From Megaleporinus macrocephalus (taxonomy: Eukaryota > Chordata > Actinopteri > Characiformes > Anostomidae), in NCBI GenBank assembly GCA_021613375.1, contig CM038727.1:4514958-4578957 (forward strand): a DNA stretch of 64,000 nt. The letters are read 5' to 3'. The stretch's first letter is position 1. Every line of letters begins with the position of its first letter. This document shows, piece by piece, positions 22,526 through 34,385 of this stretch. A program made the position numbers and the translations under genes. Below the pieces are notes generated by a model that did no database searches, was not told the DNA's origin, and saw only the letters and a list, made by a program, of their open reading frames with translations.

Positions 22526-22954
22526 TTACTGAGTACTGACGCTGAGTGTCCTGCTGTGTGTGTTTAGGTGCTGAATGTAAGTATTTCTGTAAGTACTCTG
22601 AGATATGAATGTTGAGTAGAAGGTTCGGAGCTGCTCGTTAGTTACAGTGTGAGAAGTTTATCTTCTGGTCTGGATCACAGTGAAACTCTGGTCACAGCAC
22701 CTCCAGGTTTAGCTCCTCAGCAGGAGCAGAAGAGGAGCTGTGGGGGTAAAAGCTAAATCTATATATCCATCTCTCTTCTTCTGCTGTTAGCATGCTAAGC
22801 TAATCCGAGTCTCCACTGTGAGCGCCGTGAAGGGTTTTCTTTCTTTCTCCTCTAATCACTCCTCTCTCCTCCACCCTCCACTAATAGTGTTCAGTGCTTT
22901 AGTGACTTCACTCTTCATACATTTTATACCAGTACAATTCAACCACATAATCTG
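22526..22954. other. Unrecognised DNA
   Basis: Ordinary-complexity sequence, nothing recognised. Confidence 0.35.
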
Positions 22955-24020
22955 ATCACACTCTCACTCTCTTTCACACTCACTCTCTCTCACACACTCG
23001 CTCTCACACACTCTCTCTCTCTCTCACTCAGTCTCTCTCTCTTTCACATTCTCTCTCTCTCACATTCTCTCTCTCACACTCTCTCTCTCACTCAGTCTCT
23101 CTCTCTCACACACTCACTCTCACTTAGTCTCTCTCTCTCTCACACTCACTCTCTCTCTCTCACACACTCTCTCTCTCACATTCTCTCTCTCACACACTCA
23201 CTCTCACTCAGTCTCTCTCTCTCTCACACTCTCTCACTCAGTCTCTCTCTCTTTTACGTTCTCTCTCCCACACACTCACTCTCACTCAGTCTCTCTCTCT
23301 CTCACACTTGCTCTCTCTCTCTCTCACACACTCTCTCACTCACATTCTCTCTCTCACACACTCGCTCTCTCTCTCACACACACTCTCTCTCTCTCTCTCA
23401 CATTCTCTCTCTCACACACTCCCTCTCACTCAGTCTCTCTCTCTCTCACACTTGCTCTCTCTCTCTCTCTCACACTCTCTCTCTCACATTCTCTCTCTCA
23501 CACACTCACTCTCACTGAGTCTCTCTCTCTCACACTCTCTCTCTCACATTCTCTCTCTCACACACTCACTCTCACTCAGTCTCTCTCTCTCTCACACTTG
23601 CTCTCTCTCTCTCTCACACTCTCTCTCTCTCACATTCTCTCTCTCACACACTCACTCTCACACACTCGCTCTCTCTCTCACACACACTCTCTCTCTCTCT
23701 CTCTCACATTCTCTCTCTCACACACTCCCTCTCACTCAGTCTCTCTCTCTCTCACACTTGCTCTCTCTCTCTCTCTCACACTCTCTCTCTCACATTCTCT
23801 CTCTCACACACTCACTCTCACTGAGTCTCTCTCTCTCACACTCTCTCTCTCACATTCTCTCTCTCACACACTCACTCTCACTCAGTCTCTCTCTCTCTCA
23901 CACTCTCTCACTCAGTCTCTCTCTCTCACACTCTCTCTCTCTCTCTCATCCTCTCTTACTCTCTCTCTCATACTCTCACTCTCTGTCTCTCTCACACACT
24001 CTCTCTCTCTCTCTCTCTCG
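22955..24020. repeat. Compound CT/CA simple repeat with higher-order duplication
   Basis: A pyrimidine-rich tract of CTCTCT, CTCACACA and CTCACT runs. Rare markers (CACTCCCTCTCACTCAG, CTCACTGAGT, CACACTTGCTCT) recur at a 306-bp spacing, so a block of about 306 bp is present twice (about 23290-23596 and 23597-23903). No coding value. Confidence 0.95.
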
Positions 24021-24160
24021 AGTCGGGTGAGAGTGGGAAAGAGCGAAAGAGGGTGATAGTGGGCTAGAGAGAGGGGGTGAGAGTGAAATAGAGAGCAGGG
24101 GTGAGAGAGAGAGGAAGAGAGGGTGAGAGGAGGTGAGAGTGGGAGCGCCAGGGAGGGGAA
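24021..24160. repeat. GA-rich tract abutting the CT tract
   Basis: Purine-rich plus strand (GGTGAGAGTGGGAAAGAGCG and similar) starting immediately after the CT tract at CTCTCTCGAG. Strand composition flips within a few bases. Confidence 0.9.
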
Positions 24161-24714
24161 AGAATAGAGTGTGACTCGGTCAGCCTCGAGAGACACACAT
24201 TTCATTTCCGAGCTATTTGGCGTGATCACTCTGAAATCTGCCCGGCGTGTGACATGATGCAGCAAATTACCGGCCTCGCTCACGCATGCGCTAGCACCCG
24301 CCATTATCATGCGCACACACGCCCCGGCTAATGCAGCACTCGCTAAAGACTCGCTGGCACATGTGCCTCGGGACACAGCCTCCTCACAGTTTATCACACT
24401 GACTTTAATCTCGGCAGTCACATGTAAAATTCATAAGCTATAAAGTCTCGCTCATTAGAGTCCCGTCTAACCTGCCTCATCAATTAAACCCCGAATTTTA
24501 ATGAAGCCCTTAATTTAGCCTTCAAAACCACCTGCCTCTCGGTTCTGACTCGGTATGTGAGGCAAATGAGACAAATTCTTCTACTGAAGTCACAGCTTTC
24601 AGTACGTTCTTAAAAAAAACACTGACTTACGTGGTGCAGCGTAGCAGCTTGACCCTTTCAGATATACTAAAATATGCTAATGAGGGGATTACAACATGGT
24701 AACTGGAAGCTACA
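24161..24714. other. Complex island, CNE-like
   Basis: A non-repetitive segment with constrained-looking phrases such as CAATTAAACCCCGAATTTTA, TGATGCAGCAAATTACCGGC and GAAGCCCTTAATTTAGCC. No exon is supported. Confidence 0.45.
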
Positions 24715-25687
24715 GTGAGGGGACAAATAAGTAGGTGAGTCAGGGGGCAAGTACGGAGGCGAGTAAAGGGAAGAATAAGTACATGAGTCAGGGTGCGAGT
24801 GAGTAGGCATGTAAATAGGTGAGTAAGGAGGCGAGTAAGGGGACGAATGAGGGGGCGAGTCCGTGGGTGAATAACTAGATGAGTCAGGGGGCAAGTCTGA
24901 GAAGAGTAAGTAGACGAGTCAGGGGGCAAGTAAGGGGACGAATTAGTAGACGAGTTAGCCGGCAAGTAAGGTGACGAATTAGTAGGCGAGTCAGGGGGCA
25001 AGTAAGGGGACAAATAAGTAGGCGAGTCAGCAGGGCAAGTAAGGGGAAAAATAAGTAGGCGAGTCAGGGGGCAAGTAAGGGGACAAATAAGTAGGCGAGT
25101 CAGCAGGGCAAGTAAGGGGAAAAATAAGTAGGCGAGTCAGGGGGCAAGTAGGGGGACAAATAAGTAGGCGAGTCAGGGGGCAAGTAAGGGGACAAGTAAG
25201 GAGGCAAGTAAAGGGAAGAATAAGTACATGAGTCAGGGTGCGAGTGAGTAGTGAGCAAATAGCTGAGTAAGGAGGCGGGTAAGGGGACAAATGAGTAGGC
25301 AAATCAGGGGGCAAGTGTATAGGCAAGTATGGGGGTGAGTCCGTGGATGAATAAGTAGACGAGTAAGGGGACAAGTAAGTAGGCGAGTCAGGGGGCAAGT
25401 AATGGGACAAGTAAGTAGACGAGTCAGGGGGCAAGTAAGGGGGCAAATAAGTAGGCGAGTCAGGGGGCAAGTAAGGGGACAAGTAAGTAGACGAGTCAGG
25501 GGGCAAGTAAGGGGACAAATAAGTAGGCGAGTCAGGGGGCAAGTAAGGGGGCAAATAAGTAGGCGAGTCAGGGGGCAAGTAAGGGGGCAAATAAGTAGGC
25601 GAGTCAGGGGGCAAGTAAGGGGACAAGTATGGAGGCGAGTAAAGGGAAAAATAAGTACATGAGTCAGGGTGCGAGTGAGTAGGCAAG
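24715..25687. repeat. 36-bp minisatellite (12-bp sub-repeats), left part
   Basis: The unit reads GGCGAGTCAGGGGGCAAGTA followed by AGGGGACAAATAAGTA, itself built from approximately 12-bp sub-units containing AAGTA or GAGTA. About 27 units. The array is interrupted at 25688 by a hAT-like element and resumes at 26766. Confidence 0.95.
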
Positions 25688-25834
25688 TGAGACTGCACCT
25701 AACGATTAATTTCATAGTTGATGAATCTAACGATTTTTTTTAAATTAGTCGATTAATCTAATGACTCATTTTTAGTTTACTCTAATGTGAGTGTGTTAGG
25801 ATTTTTTTGCTTTCTTATGGATTTGTACCCTATA

Positions 25835-25921
<87 letters not shown>

Positions 25922-26765
25922 TGGTTGACTCGACTTTTAGAGGCACAAATGACACGTAGCCTACACGCCTCACACACAAGAACTCGGACAGTTTGTGAAC
26001 TATATATATATATATTGTCAGAGAGTCGTTTGAGAAGCAGCTACGTGTGTTTTAAAGCTCCTGCGGTATCTAGAACAGTCTTAGGTTCTACACTGGACGG
26101 TTAAGTAATTGTTAGCAATGCATAGTCCAGTAACTACTACTGAAAGAAACATGTTTTAAGGCTCAACGTTAAATACGGATACACTTGGAGTCTTCTGTGC
26201 ATACTCTGCGTTCATATTGTACCTACATTGGTTTTTGGAAAGCTTACGGATACAGATGGGATGGAGCAGTACCACTGGAGACCGTGGGGGCAGTGCAAGA
26301 CACGACCACTTCCACACGAACACAACGAACAAGAGACGATGGGACTTTCTGCAGAGAGGTGTACGTTCATTAGAAATTCTCTGAAATACCTTCACCGTGG
26401 AGACAAACAGTCGTTTTTAGTAGTTTTAAACTAAATAAAGAACTACAAGCTCCTCTACTGTCGCCATGTTTGATTTACTCCGAACTGCCCTCTACTGGAC
26501 GTGTTGCTCAGCAGCTGACGCAGAGAAGTGTGAGGGCAGTGACGCTATATCGCTTTAAACTCCGCAGACGGAGAATAAATCAGCTTTTACATGTTAATAA
26601 TTTTTAAATCTGTGTGAAACACTCCCACAACTTTAGATACACACAGATAAACCCACACTTTTAGTGGGCGTGGCCATCTCTGTGACGCATCAAAGCACGT
26701 TTTGCTAATCGATGTCCTTTCATAATCGATTACATCAATTACGTTGACGCGTCGCCCCAGCCCTA
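25688..26765. mobile_element. hAT-like non-autonomous element, copy 1, inserted into the 36-bp array
   Basis: The left end TGAGACTGCACCTAACGATT and the right end, reverse complement TAGGGCTGGGGCGACGCGTC, share TAGGGCTG-like termini. Inside are TAGTCGATTAATCTAATGAC and, near the right, AATCGATTACATCAATTACG, typical of teleost hAT-type repeats. Flanking 8-mers TAGGCAAG (25680-25687) and GAGGCAAG (26766-26773) agree at 7 of 8, the length hAT elements duplicate. The array around it contains the same 8-mer often, so the duplication is only supportive. No transposase is encoded. A related copy is at 41766-42405. Confidence 0.6.
25831..25920. repeat. (TA)n microsatellite inside the hAT-like element
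   Basis: About 90 bp of TA dinucleotides with two TG interruptions. The second copy of the element carries a TA run at the same place. Confidence 0.97.
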
Positions 26766-26860
26766 GAGGCAAGTAAGTAAGAGTAAGGACGAAGGGGACG
26801 AATGAGTAGACAAGTCAGGGGGCGAGTCTGTGGATAAACAAGTAGACAAGTAAGCCCCCC
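26766..26860. repeat. 36-bp minisatellite, right remnant
   Basis: Degenerate units (GAGGCAAGTAAGTAAGAG, GGGGACGAATGAGTAGACAA) continue the array at 24715-25687 after the hAT-like insertion. Confidence 0.85.
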
Positions 26861-27798
26861 TGCTCTCACTGGACCGTACTAGATTGGATCCAGTACATAC
26901 TGCTCGAGCAGTAGAGTAGTAGCTTCAATACGAGACGGTTTATTATCCACACAATCTTGGACGCACTACGTCCAGCATCTCACCAACATCCTTTAACACA
27001 AGACCACCACTGTACACGTCCCACTGGTCCTTAAAACCCCCGTTTACTGACAGATTTAGATCCTGTTTGTGACACTGAGCTGTGTTTTTGGTCTGAATCT
27101 GTACTCTTACTGTTCCACATCTGTCTAGCTAACTCTAGAAGAGTCCAGGTAGCAGTAACTCAGTGTGCTACACCTTTATAACCCCTGTTCTTTGGTAGAA
27201 CCAGAGGCTGGCGTTAGCTTAGCGAGCAGACCAAAGAGAATAGCTTCCCAACGCAGGATTCCTTCTCCTCAGAAGCCTCAGTGAGCTGGAACTGATCCTC
27301 AGGCAGTGAATCATTTGACTACTGAGTACTGAGCGTTCAGCTATGCTAATCTTCTTCCTTTATACCGTCCTGTACATCACAGGCTCGCGTTAGCTTAGCG
27401 AGCAGACGGGCTGCTGCTTTTATAGATAACAGTGAGTCACACGATAAAGTCTGTGAGAGATTATAAACCCTGCGCTGTTTGATGTGCGTCGGTTCAGTCG
27501 CACAGTTTGCGCAGTGCTAATTGCAGGGTTATGAACTCTCAGCACTCGTTAGCTACATTAGCGTAGCCTCAGTCCTAAAATCACTCCAGACAGAAGATAT
27601 AATGGAGCTGATTGGCTGCGTTTGGGTTTGGACGGTTGTAGGAATTGTGCTTCAGTGGTTTGAAAGCTTTTAAGGTCACGTGTCCACCCACGTTATCATA
27701 CGCAAACATTATCACATTTCATGAGTCAACAAAGCTCACAGGATGAAACACTCAGAGGAAGCTGTTTACATTCGTATCATGTGATCACTGGATATATA
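26861..27798. other. Unrecognised DNA
   Basis: Normal complexity. GCGTTAGCTTAGCGAGCAGA occurs twice (about 27212 and 27388), hinting at an old internal repeat. No exon is supported. Confidence 0.35.
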
Positions 27799-29027
27799 CT
27801 ATACTGCCAAAAGTATTCGCTCATCTGTCTTTACACGCATATGATCTTGAGTGACGTCCCATTCTTAATCCATAATATGATGTTGGCCCAACCTTTGCAG
27901 CTATAACAGCTTCAGCTCTTCTGGAAAGGCTCTGCACACGGTTTAGGAGTGTGTTTATGGGAATGTTTGACAGATAATTCTTCGAGAAGACCATTAGTGA
28001 GGTCAGACACTGATGTTGGACAAGAAGGTCTGGCTCACAGTCTCCGCTCTAATTCATCCCAAAGGTGTTCTATCAGGTTGAGGTCAGGACTCTGTGCAGG
28101 CCAGTCAAGTTCTTTCACACCAAACTCGCTCCTCCATGTCTTTATGTAGCTGCTTTGTACACTGGTGGTCAGTCATGTTGGAACAGGAAGGGACCGTCCC
28201 CAAACTGTCCCCACAAAGTTCAGAGCGTGGAATTGTCCAGAATCTCTTGGTTCTGCTGAAGCATTAAGAGTTCCTTTTACTGGAACTGAGGGTCCAAGCC
28301 CACCTCCTGAAACAAAACCCCACACCATAATCCCCCCTCCACCAAACTTTACACTCGGCACAATGCAGTCAGATAAGTACCGTTCCCCTGGCAACCGCAA
28401 AACTTGCACTAGTCCATCAGATTGCCAGGCAGTGTAGCGTGATTGGTCACTCCGGAGAACACGTCTCTACTGCTCTAGAGTCCAGTGGCGTCGTGCTTTA
28501 CTCCACTGCATCTGACGCTCTGCATTGTTCTTGGTGATGTAAGGCTTGGATGCAGCTGCTCGGCCATGGAGACCCATTCCATGAAGCTCTCTACGCTCTG
28601 CTCTTGAGCTGATCTGAAGACCACATGAAGTTTGGAGGTCTGTAGTGAATGACTCTGTAGAAAGTTGGTGACCTCTGTGCTCTATGCTCCTCAGCATCCG
28701 CTGACCCGCTCTGTCATTGTACTTGTTCTACCACTTGGTGTCTGAGTTGCTGTCGTTCTCAATCACTTCCACTTTGTTCTAACACCACTGACAGTCCACT
28801 GTGGAATATTTAGTAGTGAGGAAACTTCACCACTGGACTTGTTGCACTTGTTGCGTGTATCACGGTACCATGCTGGAGTTCACTGAGCTCCTGAGAGAGA
28901 CACACTCTTTACTAATGTGTGTAGAAGCAGTCTGCATGACTGGGTGCTGCTTTTATACACCTGTGGTCATGGAAGTGATTGGAACACCTGAATTCAGTGA
29001 TGGATGGGTAAGTGAATATGATGTCCG
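27799..29027 (-). mobile_element. Tc1-like transposon, copy 1, transposase on the minus strand (decayed)
   Basis: The left end ACTGCCAAAAGTATTCGCTC is a Tc1-like terminal inverted repeat. The right end is decayed (GGGTAAGTGAATATGATG where GGGTGAGCGAATACTTTTGG would be expected). On the minus strand 28173-28409 reads through [20 protein letters not shown] followed by VPVKG, the conserved MVWGCxSxxGxGPLVxxxG stretch of Tc1 transposases. Further stops and shifts occur on both sides. Length of about 1.23 kb is close to full for the family. Same family as 52881-53935. Confidence 0.9.
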
Positions 29028-29689
29028 GTTTCCATCCCTCACCATATTTGTTCATGTGCTGACCTTACCAATCAAAACATAAATAAATAAAAAACACTTG
29101 GCGCCACCTAGTGGAGTAAGAAAGCAGTTGATTGTTCTTCTGGTACAAAAGATGAATTCATGTTTCCAACTTATAGAATAAAATCTTATCATGTATACAT
29201 ACAGTACGACCTGTAAAGCATCACAATGCTTTGCTGGTTAGATTTATTTGCCCACCGCTGTTATAAACACCATCAATCAAACAGGTCATTTAACATGGGT
29301 GCCCGTGTTTGTGCACCACCGTATGTTCTACAGTGTCTATGTGAGATGATTTAACAATCTATCAGCTCAGTTTGAGGCAGCCGTGTAGTGATTGATGGCT
29401 GACTGTATGTGGGAAGCAGGGGAAATTGTGTGAGTTGCGTTTTGCAGAAGGAGCCGTGCTCTGAAATAATAGCGTTCTCCATGTGAAGCGCTCAGCGAGG
29501 CAGAGAGTCGGTGCAGCGCCACGGTCTGAGTGTGGAGTGATTGAAAGAGTCGGAGTGAAAAGGTTTCGGCCTCCACAGGCGAAGGGGGGGATCAACACAA
29601 GTGGCTTTCAGCCGAAAGGCTGCTGTCTGAGAGCCACTGTGGTCTCTCCACTCTGCCCGGGTAGTCGAGTGAAGTGATCTGAGAGCGAG
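29028..29689. other. Unrecognised DNA
   Basis: Normal-complexity sequence. 29350-29680 is GC-balanced and could be conserved. No exon is supported. Confidence 0.35.
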
Positions 29690-30764
29690 AGAGGCACAGA
29701 CAGAGAGAGAGAGAGAGAGCAAGAGAGAGCATAAGAATGAGCGAGAGACAAAGAGAGGAAGAGAGAGAGACGGACACACACAGAAAGAGAGAGAGAGACA
29801 GACACAGAAAGAGAGAGAGAGCAAGAGAGAGCATAAGAATGAGCGAGAGACAAAGAGAGCAAGAGAGAGAGACAGACTCAGAAAGAGAGAGAAACAGACG
29901 CACAGAGAGAGACAGACACAGAGAGAGAGAGAGACAGACAGAGAGAGAGAGAGAGAGAGACAAAGAAATAGAGACACACACACACACACACAGAAAGAGA
30001 GAGACAGACCCACACAAAGTGAGAGGGACAGACACACACACACAAAGACACACACACACACACAGAAAGAGAGAGAGAGACACACACACACACACAAAAG
30101 AGAGAGGGACAGACACACACACACAAAGAGACACACACACACACACACAGAAAGAGAGACACACACACACACACACACACAAAAAGAGAGAGACATACAC
30201 AGAAAGAGAGAGAGACAGACCCACACAAAGAGAGAGACAGACACACACACACAGAAAGAGAGAGACAGACCCACACAAAGAGAGACAGACACACACACAC
30301 ACACACACACACAAAAAGAAAGAGACATACACAGAGAGAGAGACAGACACACACACACAGAAAGAGAGAGACAGACCCACACAAAGAGAGAGACAGACAC
30401 ACACACACAAAGAGAGAGAGACAGACACACACAAAGAGAGAGACAGAGACACACACACAGAAAGAGAGAGAGACAGACCCACACAAAGAGAGAGAGAGAG
30501 ACACACACACACACACACACAATGAGAGAGAGACAGACACACACAAAGAGAGAAGGACAGACACACAGAGAGGGACAGACACACACGCAGAAAGAGAGAC
30601 ACACGCAGAAAGAGAGAGAGACACACACACATAGAAAGAGAGAGAGACGCACACCTACAGAAAGAGAGACGCACAGAAAGAGAGAGACACACAGAGACAC
30701 ACAGACAGACAGAAAGAGAGAGAGTGAGCAAGAAGCAGAGCGAGCGAGAGATAGACAGAGAGAT

Positions 30765-30822
<58 letters not shown>

Positions 30823-30826
30823 GGAG
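29690..30826. repeat. Compound GA/CA simple repeat, about 1.1 kb
   Basis: Alternating (GA)n and (CA)n runs linked by ACAGACA and GAAAGAGAG motifs; the plus strand is almost free of T. The last 60 bases are pure GA. Long open frames on both strands (repeats of RETDTHTQKER and SLSLCVCVS type) are simple-sequence artefacts. Confidence 0.96.
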
Positions 30827-31009
30827 CTAGAGAACCATAGAGTTCAGTAATCGCGTATGAGACTTACAGGTGCTGTTACCTTCGGAATCACATCAGATAC
30901 AGGAATTTCATTAACTACACTGGAAAACCACTGAACTGAGCTTCAGTCTGAACTTCAGCACATCTACATTCTAATACCACTGAATACAGTATATACAGTA
31001 TATACAGTA

Positions 31010-31145
31010 TATACACCAATCAGCCCAAACACTGAACCACCTCCGTATATCTCCACTCACTGTCCACTGTTTCAGCTCCACTTACAGACTGTAGTTCATC
31101 TGATTCTCTGTATACTTTATTACTCTGTTCTTTAATGATCAGGTA
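31010..31145 (+). mobile_element. Foldback element fragment, copy 1
   Basis: It matches the left arm of 58884-59447: CACTGTTTCAGCTCCACTTA-like sequence, then GACTGTAGTTCATCTGATTC and TTTATTACTCTGTTCTTTAA. It breaks off after GATCAGG, so only part of one arm is present. The preceding CCAATCAGCCCAAACACTGA resembles the family's outer end. Confidence 0.85.
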
Positions 31146-32499
31146 GATTTTCTGCATGTTCGCTGTTAACAATGTCAGAAATTCCTAATTAACAATAATC
31201 AGATTAATGTATATCTCAGATTTTCTGTTCGGATGCATGAGCTCTAATTAATTAATTGAATCTCCAGCTAAATCAGCTTCTGTGTGATTTTCTGTGAAAT
31301 GTTTTCTGAAGATCTCAGCAATTTAGACTGAAATCAAACGGTATGAAGTTTTTATTTACTCAGTAAGCACTTTAAATATTTAAATATTAATCAGTATTAA
31401 TAGAGTAAGTAGTGCTTTTCCATACGTCAGTGTGTTTATTTAACTCTTTCCAAGCTTCTCCTAAACAACCCAGTATTATTATCAGTTCTCATCTAATACC
31501 TGCTTTGACTGCTCAGTACTTCATTAAGATAAATCAAGATTTGCTGCTGAAGGAACTGAACACGTTCATACAATGTCTGGGGCGTCCAGGAGAAATCTGG
31601 AACCTAACTTTGCTCTTCAAACTGGATCAAGATCTGATCTACTTCTCTCACAATAACATATTCATGTTACTTTGTATTGTGTTTATGATCATTATCATCA
31701 GTTCTACTGGTCGGTGGGCGGGGCTGAGGTGTGGATGTGACTGTATATAAGCTCTGTAGGCTGCTCTGCTCTGCTCTGTGGAGTGAGTATGTTAATAGCA
31801 CTGATGGCTGACTGGCTGTGTGTTTCTGTTAATCAGGGCTGTTGGGTATCAGGCGAGTGCGGGTGTGTTTATTTTCGTCAGTAAAGTGTGGCGCTGTGCC
31901 GCACCTGCCGCTGTAAGGTTGAGATTGGGCTAATGCGGAGAGCTGAAACGTTCCCGCTGGGCCGCCTATAGCCAGCGGTGGATCATGGCTGGGTGCGATG
32001 ACTCACAGCTTTGATGTGAGGGCTGGGCTGAATCTTCTGCTCTGGATTTCGGGCTCTTTCCGATTCCTGCAGGAAGGAGATAATGTAGTCCCTTCAGGAT
32101 CTCACACACACACACACACATCTATAGGTACACACACACACAACCCTCATCACAGCTTCATAGAGTTTCCTTTGAAAAGTTTCTCCGCCTTTGATTGCAG
32201 CCACTGAGTGAACTGTGCCGGCGGACTGAGCAGCGACTGAAGGTCATCAGTTATTACCCTTGTTGAGAGACACAGTTCATTCATATGCAGTCTTAAATTC
32301 TAGATAATCACATGCAAACAGGTCCCAATGCATGCACTGTGGATTTTAGCACATCAGCTAACCTAAATAAGGTGTACTCTGCATAGATTTGAATTATTTG
32401 TAATGAATTTGATCTAAAAACATTCTGTAATGACAGATTTAACACAACTTTTCTTGTTAAAATGTAAAAAATAGAATATAGCTTTGTTTCTGTGAGTCA
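31146..32499. other. Complex DNA with CNE-like segment 31760-32260
   Basis: 31146-31750 is AT-rich and normal in complexity. An open frame at 31412-31750 has no family resemblance and is not called. 31760-32260 is GC-balanced with phrases such as GGCCGCCTATAGCCAGCGGT and a short CA run at 32105-32145. No exon is supported. Confidence 0.4.
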
Positions 32500-34385
32500 A
32501 TCAACTAATGTACTACTACATTAACAGTTAATGTTTAGTAAACATGTAATAACTGCATTAATTAATGTTAATTGTCAACCCTTCATATGAATCATTAAGT
32601 AATGCAGTATTACCTGATTAGTAAACATTAGTTAATCGTTATTACTGTAGAACCTCAGTTCACAATAACAAATGCATTAATTAATATTATTTAATATAAG
32701 GTGTTGACGTAATTAACATTAAGTAATGCATTTGTTGTTGTGAACTAATGTGCTACATTAATGGTTACTAATGTTTAATAAACATGCAACAACTGCATTA
32801 ATTACTAGGGCTGTGTATCGGCAAGAACCTGACGATATGATACGTATCGTGATACAGCGGTCACGATTCAATATATCCTGATATATTGCGATACTGCAAG
32901 TGAAGTGATATATTGCGATTTTTCAGATCCTACTATTAAAACACACCACTGTATGAACAGGTTTGTCAATGTTTACAATAGCATTGCGCCCTTGTGCTGC
33001 TTGTTAATGTTGGAGTGGAGCTGAAATGGATTACAACACTGCCATCTAGTGGTCAGAGGTTTAAACACAACACACAATGATTCACTGTCTGCCAGGAATC
33101 TGTGTATTGATACTGAGTTTTTGAGATACAGTATCACGAAACAAAATAAGAAATGCATTAATTAATATTATTTAATATGAAGTGTTGACACAATTAACAT
33201 TAAGTAACGCATTTGTTGTTGTGAACTAAGATGCTAAATTAATGGTTACTAATGTTTATGTAAACATGCAGTTACTGATTTAATTAATGTTAATGTAATT
33301 GTGAAGGATTGACGTAATTAACAATAGTACTACTTGCATTGTGGTTAATTAATGTTCAGTAAACATGTAATAACTGCATTAATTACTATTGTTTCAAATT
33401 ATATTAACACATCATATGAAATATTAAGTAATGCAGTATTAACTGATTAGTAAACATTAATTAATCGTTACTACTGTATTACCTCAGTTCACATACCTCA
33501 ATGTTGAAATAATTAACATTAAGTAATGTATTTGTTATTGTGAACTAAGGTGCTACATTAATGGTTACTAATGTTTAGTTAACATGCAATAACTGCATTA
33601 ATTAATGTTGATATAATTATGAAGTGTTGATATAATTAACATTAATGCATTTGTTAATGTGAAAAACTGAGGTACTATGTTAATAGCGGTTAAGTAATGT
33701 TTAGTAAACATGTAATAACTGCATTAATTGATGTTAATAGTCAATACTCTATATGAAACAACATTAAGGAATGCAGTATTTCATAAACATTAGTTAACTA
33801 TTATTAATGTAGTTACCCAGTAGTTAACAAATGCATTTAATATTGTTTCATATGGCGTGTTGACATAATTAACATTAAATAATGCATTTGTTAATGTGAA
33901 CTGAGCTACTACATTAAGAGTAATTAACTAATGTTTAGTAAACATGTAATAACTAAATTATGAAGTGTAGACATAACATTAATTAATGCAGTTGTTACTT
34001 GTTTAATAAATATACGTCAACTATTATTAATGTGGTAACTCAGTTCACAAAAACAAATGCATTACTGCATTACTAACTTATAAATTCATTAATAATGTTA
34101 ACTAATGTTTATAAGACATGTAATAACTGCATTAATTAATGTTTCATATGAGGTGTTAATATAATTAACATGAAGTAATGCTTTTGTTATTTTTAACTAT
34201 GGAGCTACATTTATAACAGTTAACTAATGTTTAATAGACATGTAATACACATGTATTAATTAAGTTAATCTAATTAATCTAATTAAGTTTCCTATGGTGT
34301 TAATACAAGTAACATTACTTATTGTATTTGTTATTGTGAACAACTGAGTTTCTACATTAATGTAACACATGTAACTAGATTCGTC
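32500..34385. repeat. AT-rich degenerate tandem array rich in TTAATTAA-like motifs
   Basis: Diverged units of roughly 100-120 bp contain TAACTAATGTTTAGTAAACA, ACTGCATTAATTAATGTTAA and AATTAACATTAAGTAATGCA. The units are more divergent than in the other arrays, so this array is older or it is a family-specific satellite carried in an element. Interrupted at 32806 by dispersed repeat A. Confidence 0.85.
32806..33145 (+). mobile_element. Dispersed repeat, family A, copy 2, inserted in the AT-rich array
   Basis: It begins TAGGGCTGTGTATCGGCAAG. It matches the reverse complement of 1-243 through CACTGCCATCTAGTGGTCAG, and goes on to TGAGATACAGTATCACGA near 33140. Array sequence resumes at AAATGCATTAATTAATATTA. 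This copy shows more of the element than copy 1. Ends and internal TATCGTGATAC palindromes fit a non-autonomous hAT-type element. Confidence 0.75.

Noticed and set aside
24715..25687. Canonical G-quadruplex array in the 36-bp repeat
   Set aside because: G-runs are separated alternately by about 7 and about 20 bases, too long for the usual four-run motif.
26228..26434. Shared peptide EQYHWRPWGQCKT in two places (also 42290-42538) as a small conserved gene
   Set aside because: Both occurrences lie in copies of the same hAT-like repeat, frames diverge and break, and no known domain is present.
31412..31750. 112-codon plus-strand frame in normal-complexity DNA
   Set aside because: No family resemblance, AT-rich codon content and no splice or promoter context; chance openness is sufficient.
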